Notes: a model not told the origin generated them from the sequence alone. A stretch of 64,000 bases of DNA from an uncultured Pseudomonadota bacterium (GCA_902788365.1 CADAJN010000005.1:70475-134474); one strand, 5' to 3'; positions 18,122-26,945 are shown, counted from the stretch's first letter. Numbers and translations: made by a program.

Positions 18122-18214
18122 ATTCCGTCTAATGTTTCACGTGAAACATACGACAAAAATCTGCGATAGTGATTTTTGCCGTATGTTCCCCGAAGGGTCT
18201 ACATTGGACGGAAT
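18122..18214. other. Nested palindrome enclosing parS
   Basis: Outer arms ATTCCGTCTAATGT (18122-18135) and ACATTGGACGGAAT (18201-18214) differ at one base. An inner hairpin CATACGACAAAAATC (18147-18161) with GATTTTTGCCGTATG (18171-18185), again one difference, begins at the last bases of parS. A separate perfect 14-base palindrome TAAGAATATTCTTA lies at 18038-18051. Nothing coding was seen in 17992-18225. Confidence 0.7.
18133..18148. other. parS: parS centromere site (ParB binding)
   Basis: TGTTTCACGTGAAACA is a perfect 16-base palindrome and an exact match to the canonical chromosomal parS sequence used by ParB (Spo0J) in many bacteria including Alphaproteobacteria. It lies in a gap between an exported-protein gene and the FadL gene. 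ParA/ParB are not in the window. parS sites cluster near the replication origin in known genomes, so this segment is probably origin-proximal. Confidence 0.9.
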
Positions 18215-18224
18215 AATATTTTAA

Positions 18225-18375
18225 TGTCATCGCTCGTTCATCCTTTTTCCTGTCATGCAGAGGAGCGTAGCGACGAAAGCCTCCCCGCACTTTAGTGCGG
18301 TAAGTGCGCTAATTATCGGACTTACGTCCGAAGATTGTCACGTCGTGCTTTGCACTCCTCACAATGACAAAGTAT
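18225..18375. repeat. Dispersed GTCAT-type repeat cluster
   Basis: GTCATGCAGAGGAGCG, GACGAAAGCCTCCCCGCAC, and a 60-base stretch starting ATTATCGGACTTACGTCCG that recurs inverted at about 51258-51318. Followed directly by palindromic elements C and D. Confidence 0.75.
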
Positions 18376-18389
18376 GACATTATAAAATG

Positions 18390-18495
18390 AAACCTCGGAT
18401 AATGTGTCAGATGCGACGGAAGTCTGTTGGCGACGTGTAGATAAAGCTACATAAGTGAGAAATTTACAAGTAATTATGCCTGTTCGTTCAAGGTT
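18390..18495. repeat. Nested palindromic element, copy C (degenerate)
   Basis: Left end AAACCTCGGATAATGTGTC, core TGTAGATAAAGCTACATAAG, right end CAAGGTT. The left arm resembles copy B (GTCAGATGCG) but the right arm is changed, so the long stem is weak. In tandem with copy D. Confidence 0.65.
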
Positions 18496-18496
18496 A

Positions 18497-18600
18497 AAAC
18501 CTCAGATAATGAGCTTAATACGAAGAAAGTTTTCTCACGCGGTGTAGAAAATGCTACATAAGCGAGAAAACTTTCAAGTAGTAAGCCATTAGACGAGTTT
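18497..18600. repeat. Nested palindromic element, copy D, at the FadL-gene stop codon
   Basis: Near-identical to copy E. Long stem GAAAGTTTTCTC (18525-18536) with GAGAAAACTTTC (18564-18575); inner stem TGTAG (18543-18547) with CTACA (18554-18558). The outer right arm has lost one G (CGAGTTT), and its last two T are part of the stop codon of the minus-strand gene. Confidence 0.8.
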
Positions 18601-19867
18601 AGAAGTTGTATTGGTATTGAAGGGCAAACATATTACTATGATTGTGATACTTTACATCCAAATCAGCCGGCTGATTGCGCGTGCTGGCATGCATCATGAA
18701 CAAGTGCGCATAGCCAAAATCAAATTGGTGATGACCGGTTTTATAGCTTGCACCGAGTGATGTCCAAATGCGGTCACTATCCGGAATACGATTGCTGCGG
18801 AAATCACTGTTTCGTGATGGCGATTGATCCCATGCCACACCGCCGCGCAATGTCCAATTATCGTTCATATAATATTCCTGACCAAGCGCAAATGTCCACG
18901 CATCTTTCCAGCGATATTCAACATCCAGATTTTGCTTGCCCATCGCAGCCACCCCCGGCCATGTTGTTTCGCCCGGAAACACATAAAAACGATGCCATTG
19001 AACATACTTCACGGTGCCTTCGGTTGCCCATTTGTCATTCCATTTATGATAGAACGACAATATCCAGCTGGCCGGCAATTCCGGATCCGAGGCAGAACGG
19101 AATTTACCCAGCATTCCCATTGCCTCCAAACCGGCTACAATCATAGGGTTATCTGAAGCCGATGAAATATAGTGTTTGCCTTTGGTTCTTTGCGTGCTCT
19201 TAAAGCGATAAGACAAACCGACGCGCGTATTTTCATCAAATTCATACATGCCGCCGAGTTGGAACGCCGAGGTCCAACCTTTCACTTTAAAGTCGCTGTA
19301 TAATTTTGCCCCCGGCTGCACACGTTCCGCTGCGTTCAAATTAGAAGTCAGCTCACCGGAAATATGACGCAAAATTGCGCTGGCGCCGAGCGACAAACCA
19401 TTATCAAAACGATAAGCCGTTGATAAGTTGGTATCAATCACTTCCAAATAAGACTTGCGTGCACCGCCGCCGGACTTTGTAGCCACATTGCTGTCATGCT
19501 TATATTTTGTAGAAAGTCCATACGGCACATAAACGCCGAACCCCATAAACCACTTGTCATTGATGTTCCACTGGCTCATAAAGCTTGGCAGCGGCACAAA
19601 ATAATCCATTTTATCAGTGCCGTATTTGCTTTTGGCTTTAGAGGCAATCTCTGTCATTGCCAAACCGAGCTGAATACCGGTATTTTTATTGGCAGTCATA
19701 CCGGCCGGATTGTAACCTATGGCCGAGAAGTCATCACCCATAATACCCGAACCGGCAAACGAACGGCCTAAACCTGTAGCTGAAAATTCATTTAATTGAT
19801 AACCGGCGGCATGAGCTTGAGAAGCCCCCATAATCAATGCCAAAGCCGTGAAAGTCAGTTTTTTCAT
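18599..19867 (-). CDS. FadL/OmpP1/TodX-family outer-membrane transporter
   Basis: Outer-membrane barrel for long-chain fatty acids or other hydrophobic compounds. 422 residues; signal peptide MKKLTFTALALIMGASQAHA; mature N-terminus AGYQLNEFSATGLGRSFAGS followed by IGYNPAGM is the family's plug/hatch signature. Ends in QYQYNF, the aromatic C-terminus used by the barrel assembly machine. GGAG-type site upstream of the ATG. The stop codon overlaps palindromic element D. Substrate not inferable. Confidence 0.93.
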   Translation of the reverse strand: MKKLTFTALALIMGASQAHAAGYQLNEFSATGLGRSFAGSGIMGDDFSAIGYNPAGMTANKNTGIQLGLAMTEIASKAKSKYGTDKMDYFVPLPSFMSQWNINDKWFMGFGVYVPYGLSTKYKHDSNVATKSGGGARKSYLEVIDTNLSTAYRFDNGLSLGASAILRHISGELTSNLNAAERVQPGAKLYSDFKVKGWTSAFQLGGMYEFDENTRVGLSYRFKSTQRTKGKHYISSASDNPMIVAGLEAMGMLGKFRSASDPELPASWILSFYHKWNDKWATEGTVKYVQWHRFYVFPGETTWPGVAAMGKQNLDVEYRWKDAWTFALGQEYYMNDNWTLRGGVAWDQSPSRNSDFRSNRIPDSDRIWTSLGASYKTGHHQFDFGYAHLFMMHASTRNQPADLDVKYHNHSNMFALQYQYNF

Positions 19868-20101
19868 TTTTAGTTCTCCAAAATTAGTCCTGAAAACAAG
19901 CTACCATCTAAGCGCTCCGGTCGCAACCGCAACAAAAAAATTTTTATGGTTTCCCAAAGGATACTAATGTGTTTTTCGGGGGATAAATCCTTATTTTACG
20001 GCCTTTTGCTTGTGGATAACTTTTCACGCCACGCTTAACATTAATTTAATAAAGACTATATAATCTGACTCAGATAAAACATTTTTATGAAAGGGGCAGT
20101 A

Positions 20102-21055
20102 ATGGCTACAGTTAACGAAACCGAATTTTCCGATATTTACATCATTCCGGATGGCACAGCCTATATTTGGGGGCGCAAAACGCCAAGCGGGCTTATTCCG
20201 GTAAAGCCGGACGATTACGACGAATTTTATCAATTACTGAAAGATACGTATGACGGCGAAAATCCGAGTTATTTGGTAAAATTCAAAGGCTTAAACTATC
20301 GTATTGAGCGCACGGTCACATTAGACGGGCAACAATTCTGCGCCCGTAAGATGCCGCATTCGGTGCCGGATATCAACAAGCTCGGCATTGATGAAAAACT
20401 GCTCAATTATTTGAAAGGGTTAAGCGGTGCACCGGGGCTGATTTTGTTGGCCGGCACCACCGGTTCGGGTAAAACCACCACCCTTTCGGCACTGTTGCGC
20501 GAGTTTTTAATTCGCGACGGCGGTTATGCTTTCACACTGGAAGATCCGGTTGAAATGCCGCTTGACGGCACTTATCACACCATTAACGGCGAACTTGGCA
20601 TTTGCAAACAGATGACACCTCCGGGCGGCTCATGGGAAGCCGGCTTAAAGTCAATGTTGCGCTCAAAGCCGCGTTATGTGTATTTGGGCGAGATTCGTGA
20701 CCCTGAAATTGCCTCTGAGGCTCTACGTGCCGCCATTTCCGGCCACTTGGTGCTTTCCACCATTCACGCCAGCACGGTAACCGATGCCATTCAATCCATT
20801 GTAAAATACGCCGCCGCCACCGGTATCTCCGAAGAAATGGCTTATGACTTAGTGGGTAACGGTATTTTGGCGGTGTTACACCAAAAGTTGGTCGGAGTGC
20901 CGAAACGCGCGGTTTTGGAATATGTGTTTGCCAATCCTGACGCCAGTAAGGGCGACCAAGTGCGCGGCATTGTCAAAAGCGGCAAACTGAATTTGGCCAC
21001 AACCATTGAATCGCAACGTATTCGCTTGGCTCGCGGTGTGCCGTTGTTTGACTAG
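20102..21055 (+). CDS. PilT/DotB-like secretion ATPase
   Basis: Hexameric ATPase of the type II/IV secretion superfamily, 317 residues. Walker A GTTGSGKTT near residue 125, Asp box FTLEDPVEM, Walker B-like region YVYLGEIRDPEIASEA, His box GHLVLSTIHAS. The N-terminal domain (EFSDIYIIPDGTAYIWGRK) resembles the PilT/DotB/TraJ group more than GspE. I use ATG 20102 with AAAGGGG upstream; an ATG 15 bases earlier lacks a site. A promoter TTAACA-18-TATAAT lies near 20037-20066. No pilin or secretion channel genes are adjacent except a small membrane protein downstream, so the machine it drives is encoded elsewhere. Confidence 0.88.
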   Translation: MATVNETEFSDIYIIPDGTAYIWGRKTPSGLIPVKPDDYDEFYQLLKDTYDGENPSYLVKFKGLNYRIERTVTLDGQQFCARKMPHSVPDINKLGIDEKLLNYLKGLSGAPGLILLAGTTGSGKTTTLSALLREFLIRDGGYAFTLEDPVEMPLDGTYHTINGELGICKQMTPPGGSWEAGLKSMLRSKPRYVYLGEIRDPEIASEALRAAISGHLVLSTIHASTVTDAIQSIVKYAAATGISEEMAYDLVGNGILAVLHQKLVGVPKRAVLEYVFANPDASKGDQVRGIVKSGKLNLATTIESQRIRLARGVPLFD

Positions 21056-21154
21056 TGCTTTTGTGTTCTGCATAAATAATTTTATTTGTTTACAAATTAT
21101 CAATTATTTTGCAGTATATTTAAACAAACGCTTTAATAGTAAGGATTAAAAAAA

Positions 21155-21715
21155 ATGAGTGATATAAATGAAATTTTGCCGACCGCTACCACTGTTATGG
21201 AAAGCACAAAGCGTATCATTGCGCTCGCCAAAGATAAGCAATACAAAGATATGACCAAAGAAGTGATCAACTTGGGGCGCGTGACCTATGTCAACCATTT
21301 AAAAGGCAAATACGTTACTGTCAAAGGCAAGCAAATTCCGATGACATTGGTCGTAATTGTAGCGGTTTTGGGACTATATATTTTAAGTCCGTCATGCGGC
21401 AGTGATACGGTTGAAAAACCTGCCGTAACGACAATGGCAAAAAATGAGGTCAATACCTATAATCAAGACGGTTTAAAAATTCATGACATGCGTAAATGTG
21501 ACCAAGCGGCTTGCGGCCTGTTGGAAAATACATCTAGCAGCAAAGTGGCTAAAATGATTATTCCGGTGAATTTTCATAACGAAGCCGGCGAAGTCATTTA
21601 TGAAGGCGGTGTTGAGGCTAGCGACATTGAGCCGATGACACGCATGAAATTAACCGTTCCGTCAGAAGTGCCGTTTGCGTATTTCTCTCTTGGCGAAGTG
21701 ACGGTTGAAAAATAA
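21155..21715 (+). CDS. Hypothetical single-pass membrane protein
   Basis: 186 residues: a cytoplasmic helical part of about 62 residues, one membrane segment (TLVVIVAVLGLYILS), then an external domain with two cysteines (KCDQAACG) and beta-rich sequence ending YFSLGEVTVEK. The external part looks like a small beta-sandwich of the FxLYD sort, by eye only. It follows the secretion ATPase by 99 bases on the same strand, so a role beside that ATPase is plausible. Family not recognised. Confidence 0.72.
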   Translation: MSDINEILPTATTVMESTKRIIALAKDKQYKDMTKEVINLGRVTYVNHLKGKYVTVKGKQIPMTLVVIVAVLGLYILSPSCGSDTVEKPAVTTMAKNEVNTYNQDGLKIHDMRKCDQAACGLLENTSSSKVAKMIIPVNFHNEAGEVIYEGGVEASDIEPMTRMKLTVPSEVPFAYFSLGEVTVEK

Positions 21716-21746
21716 GTTTGCAACAACATCAATTTATAAAAAAGCT

Positions 21747-21773
21747 AATGCCGCCTCATTTTGGGGCGGCATT
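21747..21773 (-). terminator. Terminator of orphan gene 2
   Basis: AATGCCGCC (21747-21755) pairs with GGCGGCATT (21765-21773). Read on the minus strand the stem is followed by AGCTTTTTTAT, so it mainly ends the minus-strand gene; it could also slow the convergent plus-strand gene. Confidence 0.8.
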
Positions 21774-21777
21774 GAAG

Positions 21778-22281
21778 TTAAGTCAGGCGCAAAGGTTTGA
21801 CTTCCAGAGCATTGTCTTTTTCGCGGCGCGTCAGTTGATAGAAGCTGCCGCGATAGCAGAAAGTGTCCCCGACATTGACCATTCTGATGGTTACAACATC
21901 TTTAAGCTCGGCATGATCCGAACGAAACAGATGCTTGAACCCGGTGCAGAGGACATCAATCGGTTTCGTGCTCCACAAATAATGCGGCTGGTGATTAAAA
22001 CCATGCGCACAATAGAGCTCGCCTTCCCCATTTTCCACCGCCAGTTCACGCTTATTCATTTCATAGCGGTGTTCGGGATCATCGGCGGCGCAGCGGTCAA
22101 GCTGGGCAAACTTGCCGAAAGGAAGTTCATCATCTTTCCATGCCATCACTGCCTTCAGCGGTGCAACAGACAGGTCGTCCATTTTACACCACCTGTAATG
22201 CTCCTGATTGTCACTGGTAACCACTTGCACAAGAGCGTGCTCAACTTTGCGAGACTTTTTAAAAAACTTTTTAAAATTCAT
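21778..22281 (-). CDS. Orphan gene 2 of a shared-promoter set; unknown function
   Basis: 167 residues from ATG 22281. A longer frame to 22338 exists, but its first 19 codons overlap the promoter, so the shorter start is used. Basic N-terminus MNFKKFFKKSRK, then a compact domain with HALVQVVTSD, HYRWCKMDD, FNHQPHYLWSTKP and a beta-rich end. No signal peptide or known motif. No ribosome site. Codon choice is richer in GC-ending codons than the neighbouring ampD and pgeF genes. Monocistronic between promoter 22310-22338 and terminator 21747. Confidence 0.7.
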   Translation of the reverse strand: MNFKKFFKKSRKVEHALVQVVTSDNQEHYRWCKMDDLSVAPLKAVMAWKDDELPFGKFAQLDRCAADDPEHRYEMNKRELAVENGEGELYCAHGFNHQPHYLWSTKPIDVLCTGFKHLFRSDHAELKDVVTIRMVNVGDTFCYRGSFYQLTRREKDNALEVKPLRLT

Positions 22282-22309
22282 AATATATAAAAAATTAAAC
22301 GTTATTATC

Positions 22310-22338
22310 AATATAACGCCTACGATATTTTTTGTCAA
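22310..22338 (-). promoter_or_regulatory. Sigma-70-type promoter of orphan gene 2
   Basis: Minus strand: TTGACA (22338-22333), 17 bases, TATATT (22315-22310), context TTGACAAAA. Predicted start near 22303, leaving a leader of about 22 A/T-rich bases. Confidence 0.85.
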
Positions 22339-22344
22339 GTATTT

Positions 22345-23064
22345 TTATTTTATGTGATTATATTTCCATGCGCAGGCTTGCAAAATCGGCAAACACTCGG
22401 CCGACAAAGCAAAATCTGCCGGATAAACATTTTCAATCAAAGTATCAATATCGCCAATTTTTTGCACATATTGTGGGGCAAAATGCCGACAAAAAGCATA
22501 AGATGCCGCCGCCAAATCGCTCACATCATAACCGATTTGCGCCAAAAGCACCGCTACATCGTCTTCTGCCACCTTAGCGGCATCGGTCAAATCATACCAC
22601 AAACCGATTCCTTTGTCGGCCAATTTTTGCCACGGGAAAGCCATGCCCGGATCGGGTTTACGCGTTGGTGCCACATCGGAATGTGCCACCACATTTTGCG
22701 GCCTTATACCATAGCGCGCCATAATTTGCCGACACAAATTGCTCAAAGCTTTTATTTGTGTCGCCGGATAAGCCGCCTGCCCCATTGACAGCGAGCTCAG
22801 TTCAATGCCGATGGAATAGCGATTGAGCATCTTTTTGCCGCGCCAAAAACTTTCGCCGGCGTGCCAAGCGCGTTTTTCTTCCGGCACCAGTTGCAAAATT
22901 TGCCCGTCTTCACCGATAATATAGTGCGCACTCAGCCGGCGCTCGCTCAAAACGCCAATCATTTCCAGCGGCGTATGTGCACTGCAATGCAATACCAACA
23001 TTTCTATCGGCGCGTTTTCTCTTTCTTCCCAAAACGGTAACGGATGTTGAATAATCTTGCTCAT
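22345..23064 (-). CDS. N-acetylmuramoyl-L-alanine amidase, AmpD type
   Basis: Zinc amidase (Amidase_2 fold) that splits MurNAc from the stem peptide, in cell-wall recycling or cutting. EMLVLHCSAH supplies the first His ligand, GIELSS the catalytic Glu region, and VVAHSDVAPTRKPDPG the second His with the conserved Lys/Asp. 239 residues; no signal peptide, so a cytoplasmic AmpD-like recycling role is more likely than AmiD. An extra C-terminal helical part of about 60 residues (YDVSDLAAASYAFCRHFAP) fits the AmiD-type peptidoglycan-binding region. pgeF is 1 base upstream, which suits a shared cell-wall role. Confidence 0.88.
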   Translation of the reverse strand: MSKIIQHPLPFWEERENAPIEMLVLHCSAHTPLEMIGVLSERRLSAHYIIGEDGQILQLVPEEKRAWHAGESFWRGKKMLNRYSIGIELSSLSMGQAAYPATQIKALSNLCRQIMARYGIRPQNVVAHSDVAPTRKPDPGMAFPWQKLADKGIGLWYDLTDAAKVAEDDVAVLLAQIGYDVSDLAAASYAFCRHFAPQYVQKIGDIDTLIENVYPADFALSAECLPILQACAWKYNHIK

Positions 23065-23065
23065 T

Positions 23066-23821
23066 TTACAGCCTTATACATGAAAATTGTGTCGGATAAT
23101 CTTTTGGCGCTTTGATTAAGCCCAGATGAGTATTGCGCCGAAAGCTGAAATAGCCGGCATCGGAATAAGTATCTATCGGCGAAATATCTATGTTTTGAAT
23201 GCCCAAACCGCGCAATTTGTCCGCCGCAAAACCGCTGAGGTCAAAATAAAAAGTGTGGTCGTCTTGTGTAATAAAAAAGCGCGCATAATCGGTATTTTGC
23301 GCCAGTAAAACATCGCGCATATCGGCTTGAACGGCAAACGATTTTTGCTGCATACACGGACCGATGGCGGCAACAATATTTTGCACTTTGGCACCATGTG
23401 CAACCATCAGCGCCACCGCATTTTCAATCACACCCTTATACGCACCGCGCCAACCGGCATGCGCCGCCCCAATCACACCGTTTTGATAATCGGCCAATAA
23501 AACCGGCGCACAATCGGCCGTTTTGATACCGAGTAAAATATCGGGATTATTCGTTGCCATAGCGTCTGCCGCCGTTTCAAACCACGTTGGTGCTTCAACC
23601 CAAACGGCAATATCTGACACACTTTGCCGCACGGTCGCCACATCGTGCTGCTGCATGCCAAAATACGCGGCGATTCGCTCAAAGTTGCACAAAATATTAT
23701 TGCGACTGTCACGGCTGCTTAAATTGGTATTCAGCGACGCATAAATGCCTTTTGACACGCCCCCCTCAGCACCGAAGAAACAATGCTTTTCGGCCGGCAG
23801 ATTTTGCGCCCGATAACTCAT
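23066..23821 (-). CDS. pgeF: PgeF/YfiH multicopper-like peptidoglycan editing factor
   Basis: Family of former polyphenol-oxidase/laccase annotation; known members hydrolyse mis-incorporated cytoplasmic UDP-MurNAc-L-Ser or act on purine nucleosides. Metal-binding signature: KTADCAPVLLAD, GAAHAGWRGAYKGVIENAV, IGPCMQQKSF. 251 residues. Coupled with the amidase gene downstream, matching the peptidoglycan role. Confidence 0.9.
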   Translation of the reverse strand: MSYRAQNLPAEKHCFFGAEGGVSKGIYASLNTNLSSRDSRNNILCNFERIAAYFGMQQHDVATVRQSVSDIAVWVEAPTWFETAADAMATNNPDILLGIKTADCAPVLLADYQNGVIGAAHAGWRGAYKGVIENAVALMVAHGAKVQNIVAAIGPCMQQKSFAVQADMRDVLLAQNTDYARFFITQDDHTFYFDLSGFAADKLRGLGIQNIDISPIDTYSDAGYFSFRRNTHLGLIKAPKDYPTQFSCIRL

Positions 23822-23836
23822 CTGCGCCCCACCTGA

Positions 23837-25195
23837 TTATAAGAAATAGTTGCGCAAATAATCTGCCAAATCGGCCGTATTGACGCGAATTTGCTCCATC
23901 GTATCGCGGTCACGCAACGTTACGCTTTCCGGCTGTTGTTCAATCGTTTCAAAGTCTACCGTTAAGCAAAGCGGGGTGCCGACTTCGTCATGACGGCGAT
24001 AAGCCTTGCCGATATTGCCGGTGTTTTCCAGCGCCACACGACCGATACCGAGCTTCATCAATTTAGCTTTCAGCTCATGGCATTTGTTCATTATCTGTTC
24101 GTTATTTTTCTTTAGCGGAATAATTGCCACCTTTATCGGCGCCAAATGTTTTTTGAGCTTCAAAACCGTGCGCGAAGTGCCGTTACCCAAATCTTCTTCC
24201 TCATAAGCTTCGGTTAAAATCGCCAACACGCCGCGGTCAATACCCATAGACGGTTCTACCACAAACGGAATTACCCATTTGCCGTTGTCATCTTGAATGC
24301 ATAATTTCGCTGTAGATTCTTTATTTTCATGGCAATGCGCTTCCAAGCTGAATTCTTCTTGGTTTTTAGTGTGATTACCCAAGTCATAATCGCGGCGATT
24401 GGCAATACCTTCAAGCTCTTCCATGCCATGCGGAAATTGATATTCAATATCATAGCAGGCCTTGGCATAGTGTGCCAAATCGTCATCCGGCGTTTTATAA
24501 ATATGGATATGTTCCAACTTCAGTCCTTGCTCCTGCCACCACGCCACACGCGCTTCTTTCCATTTTTCATGCCATTGTATATCTGTCCCCGGCATTACAA
24601 AAAATTCAAGCTCGGCCTGCTCAAATTCACGCACACGGAAAATAAAGTTGCGCGGTGTAATTTCGTTACGAAAAGATTTACCGATTTGCGCAATACCGAA
24701 CGGCAACTTGCGCGAGGTTGAATCAACCACGTTTTTAAACTGTGTAAAAATCGCCTGCGCGGTTTCCGGACGCAGATAAGCGATATTTTCATCGCTCTCA
24801 ACCGGCCCCACTTGGGTTTTGAACATCAGGTTAAACGGCCGCGGCTCAGTTAAATCGGTTGAACCGCAGTTTGGGCATTTGCCGCCGATTTGGTCGGCTC
24901 TGAAACGCCCTTTGCACTTTTTGCAATCAACCATCGGATCTGAAAACGTATCTTCATGGCCGGAATATTTAAGCACACGACGGTTGGTCAAAATGGCTGC
25001 GTCCAAGCCTTCAACATCATCACGTTCATAGACCATGGCGCGCCACCACGCCGCTTTAAGGTTGTTTTTGAGCTCTACGCCGAGCGGACCGTAATCATAA
25101 ACCCCTTGCATACCGCCATAGATATCGGCATTTTGAAAGATAAAGCCTCTGCGTTTGCATAAAGCCACCAGCTGATCCATTGATGTTGCGACCAT
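23837..25195 (-). CDS. glyQS: Glycine--tRNA ligase, single-chain (alpha2) type
   Basis: Class II synthetase charging tRNA-Gly. 452 residues from ATG 25195, chosen for AAGGAA upstream; an in-frame start 11 codons earlier adds only basic residues. [16 protein letters not shown] at the N-terminus, a four-Cys insert ([20 protein letters not shown]), motif 2 around [20 protein letters not shown] and a C-terminal anticodon domain. This is the eukaryotic/Gram-positive-like single-chain form and not the alpha2-beta2 GlyQ/GlyS usual in Alphaproteobacteria. Ends 16 bases before pgeF starts. Confidence 0.94.
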   Translation of the reverse strand: MVATSMDQLVALCKRRGFIFQNADIYGGMQGVYDYGPLGVELKNNLKAAWWRAMVYERDDVEGLDAAILTNRRVLKYSGHEDTFSDPMVDCKKCKGRFRADQIGGKCPNCGSTDLTEPRPFNLMFKTQVGPVESDENIAYLRPETAQAIFTQFKNVVDSTSRKLPFGIAQIGKSFRNEITPRNFIFRVREFEQAELEFFVMPGTDIQWHEKWKEARVAWWQEQGLKLEHIHIYKTPDDDLAHYAKACYDIEYQFPHGMEELEGIANRRDYDLGNHTKNQEEFSLEAHCHENKESTAKLCIQDDNGKWVIPFVVEPSMGIDRGVLAILTEAYEEEDLGNGTSRTVLKLKKHLAPIKVAIIPLKKNNEQIMNKCHELKAKLMKLGIGRVALENTGNIGKAYRRHDEVGTPLCLTVDFETIEQQPESVTLRDRDTMEQIRVNTADLADYLRNYFL

Positions 25196-25282
25196 AATTT
25201 TTTTCCTTTTTATAAAAACATTGACCAATTATTAATGACTTTGTTGTATATTATCTGAATATAAAATGCAAGAGGGAATAAT

Positions 25283-26143
25283 ATGAAACGAACAAAAGTT
25301 GCGCTGGTTTACGATTTTGATGAAACGCTGAGCACCACATATATGCAGGATTATTTTTTGATTCCGGAACTGGGAATGAAGCCGGCGGATTTTTGGAAAG
25401 CGGCAAATTCTTGGTCGGCGCAAAACGGCGTGGATCAGGTAACCGGCAGTATGTATTATTTCAAACAGTTGGCTGAAAAAAAGGGAATTCGCCTGACACG
25501 TGAAAACTTGGCCAGTTGCGGCGAGTTCATTATCTTTTTTAAAGGTGTGGAAGATTGGTTTGCCCGCATCAACAAATACGGACGCTATCTGGATTTAGAT
25601 ATTGAACATTACATTATTTCTTCCGGCTATGAAGAAATTATTGAAGGTTGTGCCATACGCAAATTTTTCAAAGACGTTTACGGCTGTTCGTTTGCTTTTG
25701 GTGAAAACGGCACACCGATATGGCCGGCACGCGTGGTCAATTATTCGGCCAAAGTGCAATATTTATCAAAAATCAATAAAGGATTGGGCAAATATGACGA
25801 TAAGGCTGTTAACGAATATGTTCCTGACGACAAGCGCCGCATTCCTTATACACGCATTATCTACTTTGGTGACGGTATGACCGATATTCCGTCAATGAAA
25901 ATGGTGAAAAATCATAACGGCACCGCCATCGCGGTTTATAAACCGCATTCCAGCGCCAAAAACAAAGCCATCAAGCTGCTCTCGGATAATCGGGTTACTT
26001 TTGCCTTGCCGGCGGATTATCGCGAAGGTAAAGATATTGATTGCGTAATTAAGACGATTCTCAATAAAATTGCCACCGAACGCGATTTGGAAGTGCTGAA
26101 AAAGCGCGAAGATCGTAAAAAACGTTGTCCGATTAAGCCATAA
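25283..26143 (+). CDS. HAD-superfamily phosphatase
   Basis: 286 residues. Motif I VYDFDETLS near the N-terminus gives the nucleophile and acid/base Asp; motif II IISSGYEE; motif IV YFGDGMTDIPSMK. A long cap region (residues 20-110) is helical. The tail is very basic (KKREDRKKRCPIKP). Resembles phosphoserine-phosphatase-like HADs, but the substrate cannot be given. Start has GAGGGAATA upstream. Confidence 0.86.
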   Translation: MKRTKVALVYDFDETLSTTYMQDYFLIPELGMKPADFWKAANSWSAQNGVDQVTGSMYYFKQLAEKKGIRLTRENLASCGEFIIFFKGVEDWFARINKYGRYLDLDIEHYIISSGYEEIIEGCAIRKFFKDVYGCSFAFGENGTPIWPARVVNYSAKVQYLSKINKGLGKYDDKAVNEYVPDDKRRIPYTRIIYFGDGMTDIPSMKMVKNHNGTAIAVYKPHSSAKNKAIKLLSDNRVTFALPADYREGKDIDCVIKTILNKIATERDLEVLKKREDRKKRCPIKP

Positions 26144-26279
26144 ACGGCATAAAACGGCGCTAAAATGCATTTTTTTTTGCACAACATTGCTTTTTTGTTT
26201 GACTCTATCCTAAATTCGGAAAAAAATGACTACGAAAGGTTATAAAACCTTAGTCTAACTTATAAAGAAAGGGAATCCC

Positions 26280-26552
26280 ATGAATAAGACTGAATTTATT
26301 GAAGCTGTAGCTAAAGAATCTAAAGCATCTAAAGCGGCTGCCGGCCAAGTTATTAACGCGGCTATTGCTGTTATTACCAAAGCTTTGAAAAAAGGCGAAG
26401 CTGTTCAAATTACCGGTTTCGGTTCTTTTGACGTTGTTAAACGTGCTGCTCGTAAAGGCCGCAATCCGGCTACCGGCAAAGAAATCAAAATCGCTGCTTC
26501 TAAAGCTCCGAGATTTAAGGCTGGTAAAGTCTTGAAAGATTCTGTAAAATAA
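26280..26552 (+). CDS. hup: HU-family histone-like DNA-binding protein
   Basis: 90-residue nucleoid protein that bends DNA. NKTEFIEAVAKESKASKAAA forms the N-terminal helices, GFGSFDVVKRAARKGRNPATG the beta arm with the intercalating Pro, and APRFKAGKVLKDSV the end. AAAGGGAA precedes the ATG; a strong terminator follows. Codon use (GCT, AAA, GTT) is that of a highly expressed gene here, a useful contrast to orphan gene 3 next door. Confidence 0.95.
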   Translation: MNKTEFIEAVAKESKASKAAAGQVINAAIAVITKALKKGEAVQITGFGSFDVVKRAARKGRNPATGKEIKIAASKAPRFKAGKVLKDSVK

Positions 26553-26566
26553 TCTTTATAGATAAT

Positions 26567-26604
26567 AAAATCCCCGTTATTCAAGCGAATAGCGGGGATT
26601 TTTG
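26567..26604. terminator. Bidirectional terminator between hup and orphan gene 3
   Basis: AAAATCCCCGTTATTC (26567-26582) with GAATAGCGGGGATTTT (26587-26602), loop AAGC, T-rich on both exits. Confidence 0.92.
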
Positions 26605-26624
26605 TTTTGTTGTGAAATCAGAAC

Positions 26625-26945
26625 TCAGTTGGACAGCTTGGGGAGCATGTATGCCAGACAGGCCTCTTTGCTTGCCATTTCGCGCCAGCAGTCCTTGATG
26701 AAGGCACGCAGCTCGTCAGAAGCACGAAACAACTTCACGATATACTCATCATTGGTAGGCCACACACGATCAGAAATTCTCTTGACCTCATCAAGCAGGT
26801 GTGAGGGCATCTCCTTGGCGAGAGATACAACATGCGACTTTCTATCAGCAATGTTGTCCACAACATATTGCATCTTGTTACCAACACACTGTAAAACCAC
26901 TACTGTCATGCCGTCCTGGGCATAGTTCGTTAAAAAATTTACCAT
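26625..26945 (-). CDS. Orphan gene 3 of a shared-promoter set; unknown function
   Basis: 106 residues from ATG 26945; a GTG six bases upstream is less likely. Helical, with LLDEVKRISDRVWP and ELRAFIKDCWREMASKEACLAY; no signal peptide, no motif I recognise. No ribosome site. The last 20 codons use CTG, AAG, TAC, CTC and CCC almost throughout, in sharp contrast to hup. Own promoter (26979-27007) and shared terminator. Confidence 0.7.
   Translation of the reverse strand: MVNFLTNYAQDGMTVVVLQCVGNKMQYVVDNIADRKSHVVSLAKEMPSHLLDEVKRISDRVWPTNDEYIVKLFRASDELRAFIKDCWREMASKEACLAYMLPKLSN

Noticed and set aside
18122..18214. Reading the parS palindrome as a Rho-independent terminator only
   Set aside because: There is no T-run after either stem, and the 16-base core is an exact parS.
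22282..22338. N-terminal hydrophobic extension of orphan gene 2
   Set aside because: These 19 codons lie within the promoter and leader; they would not be transcribed.
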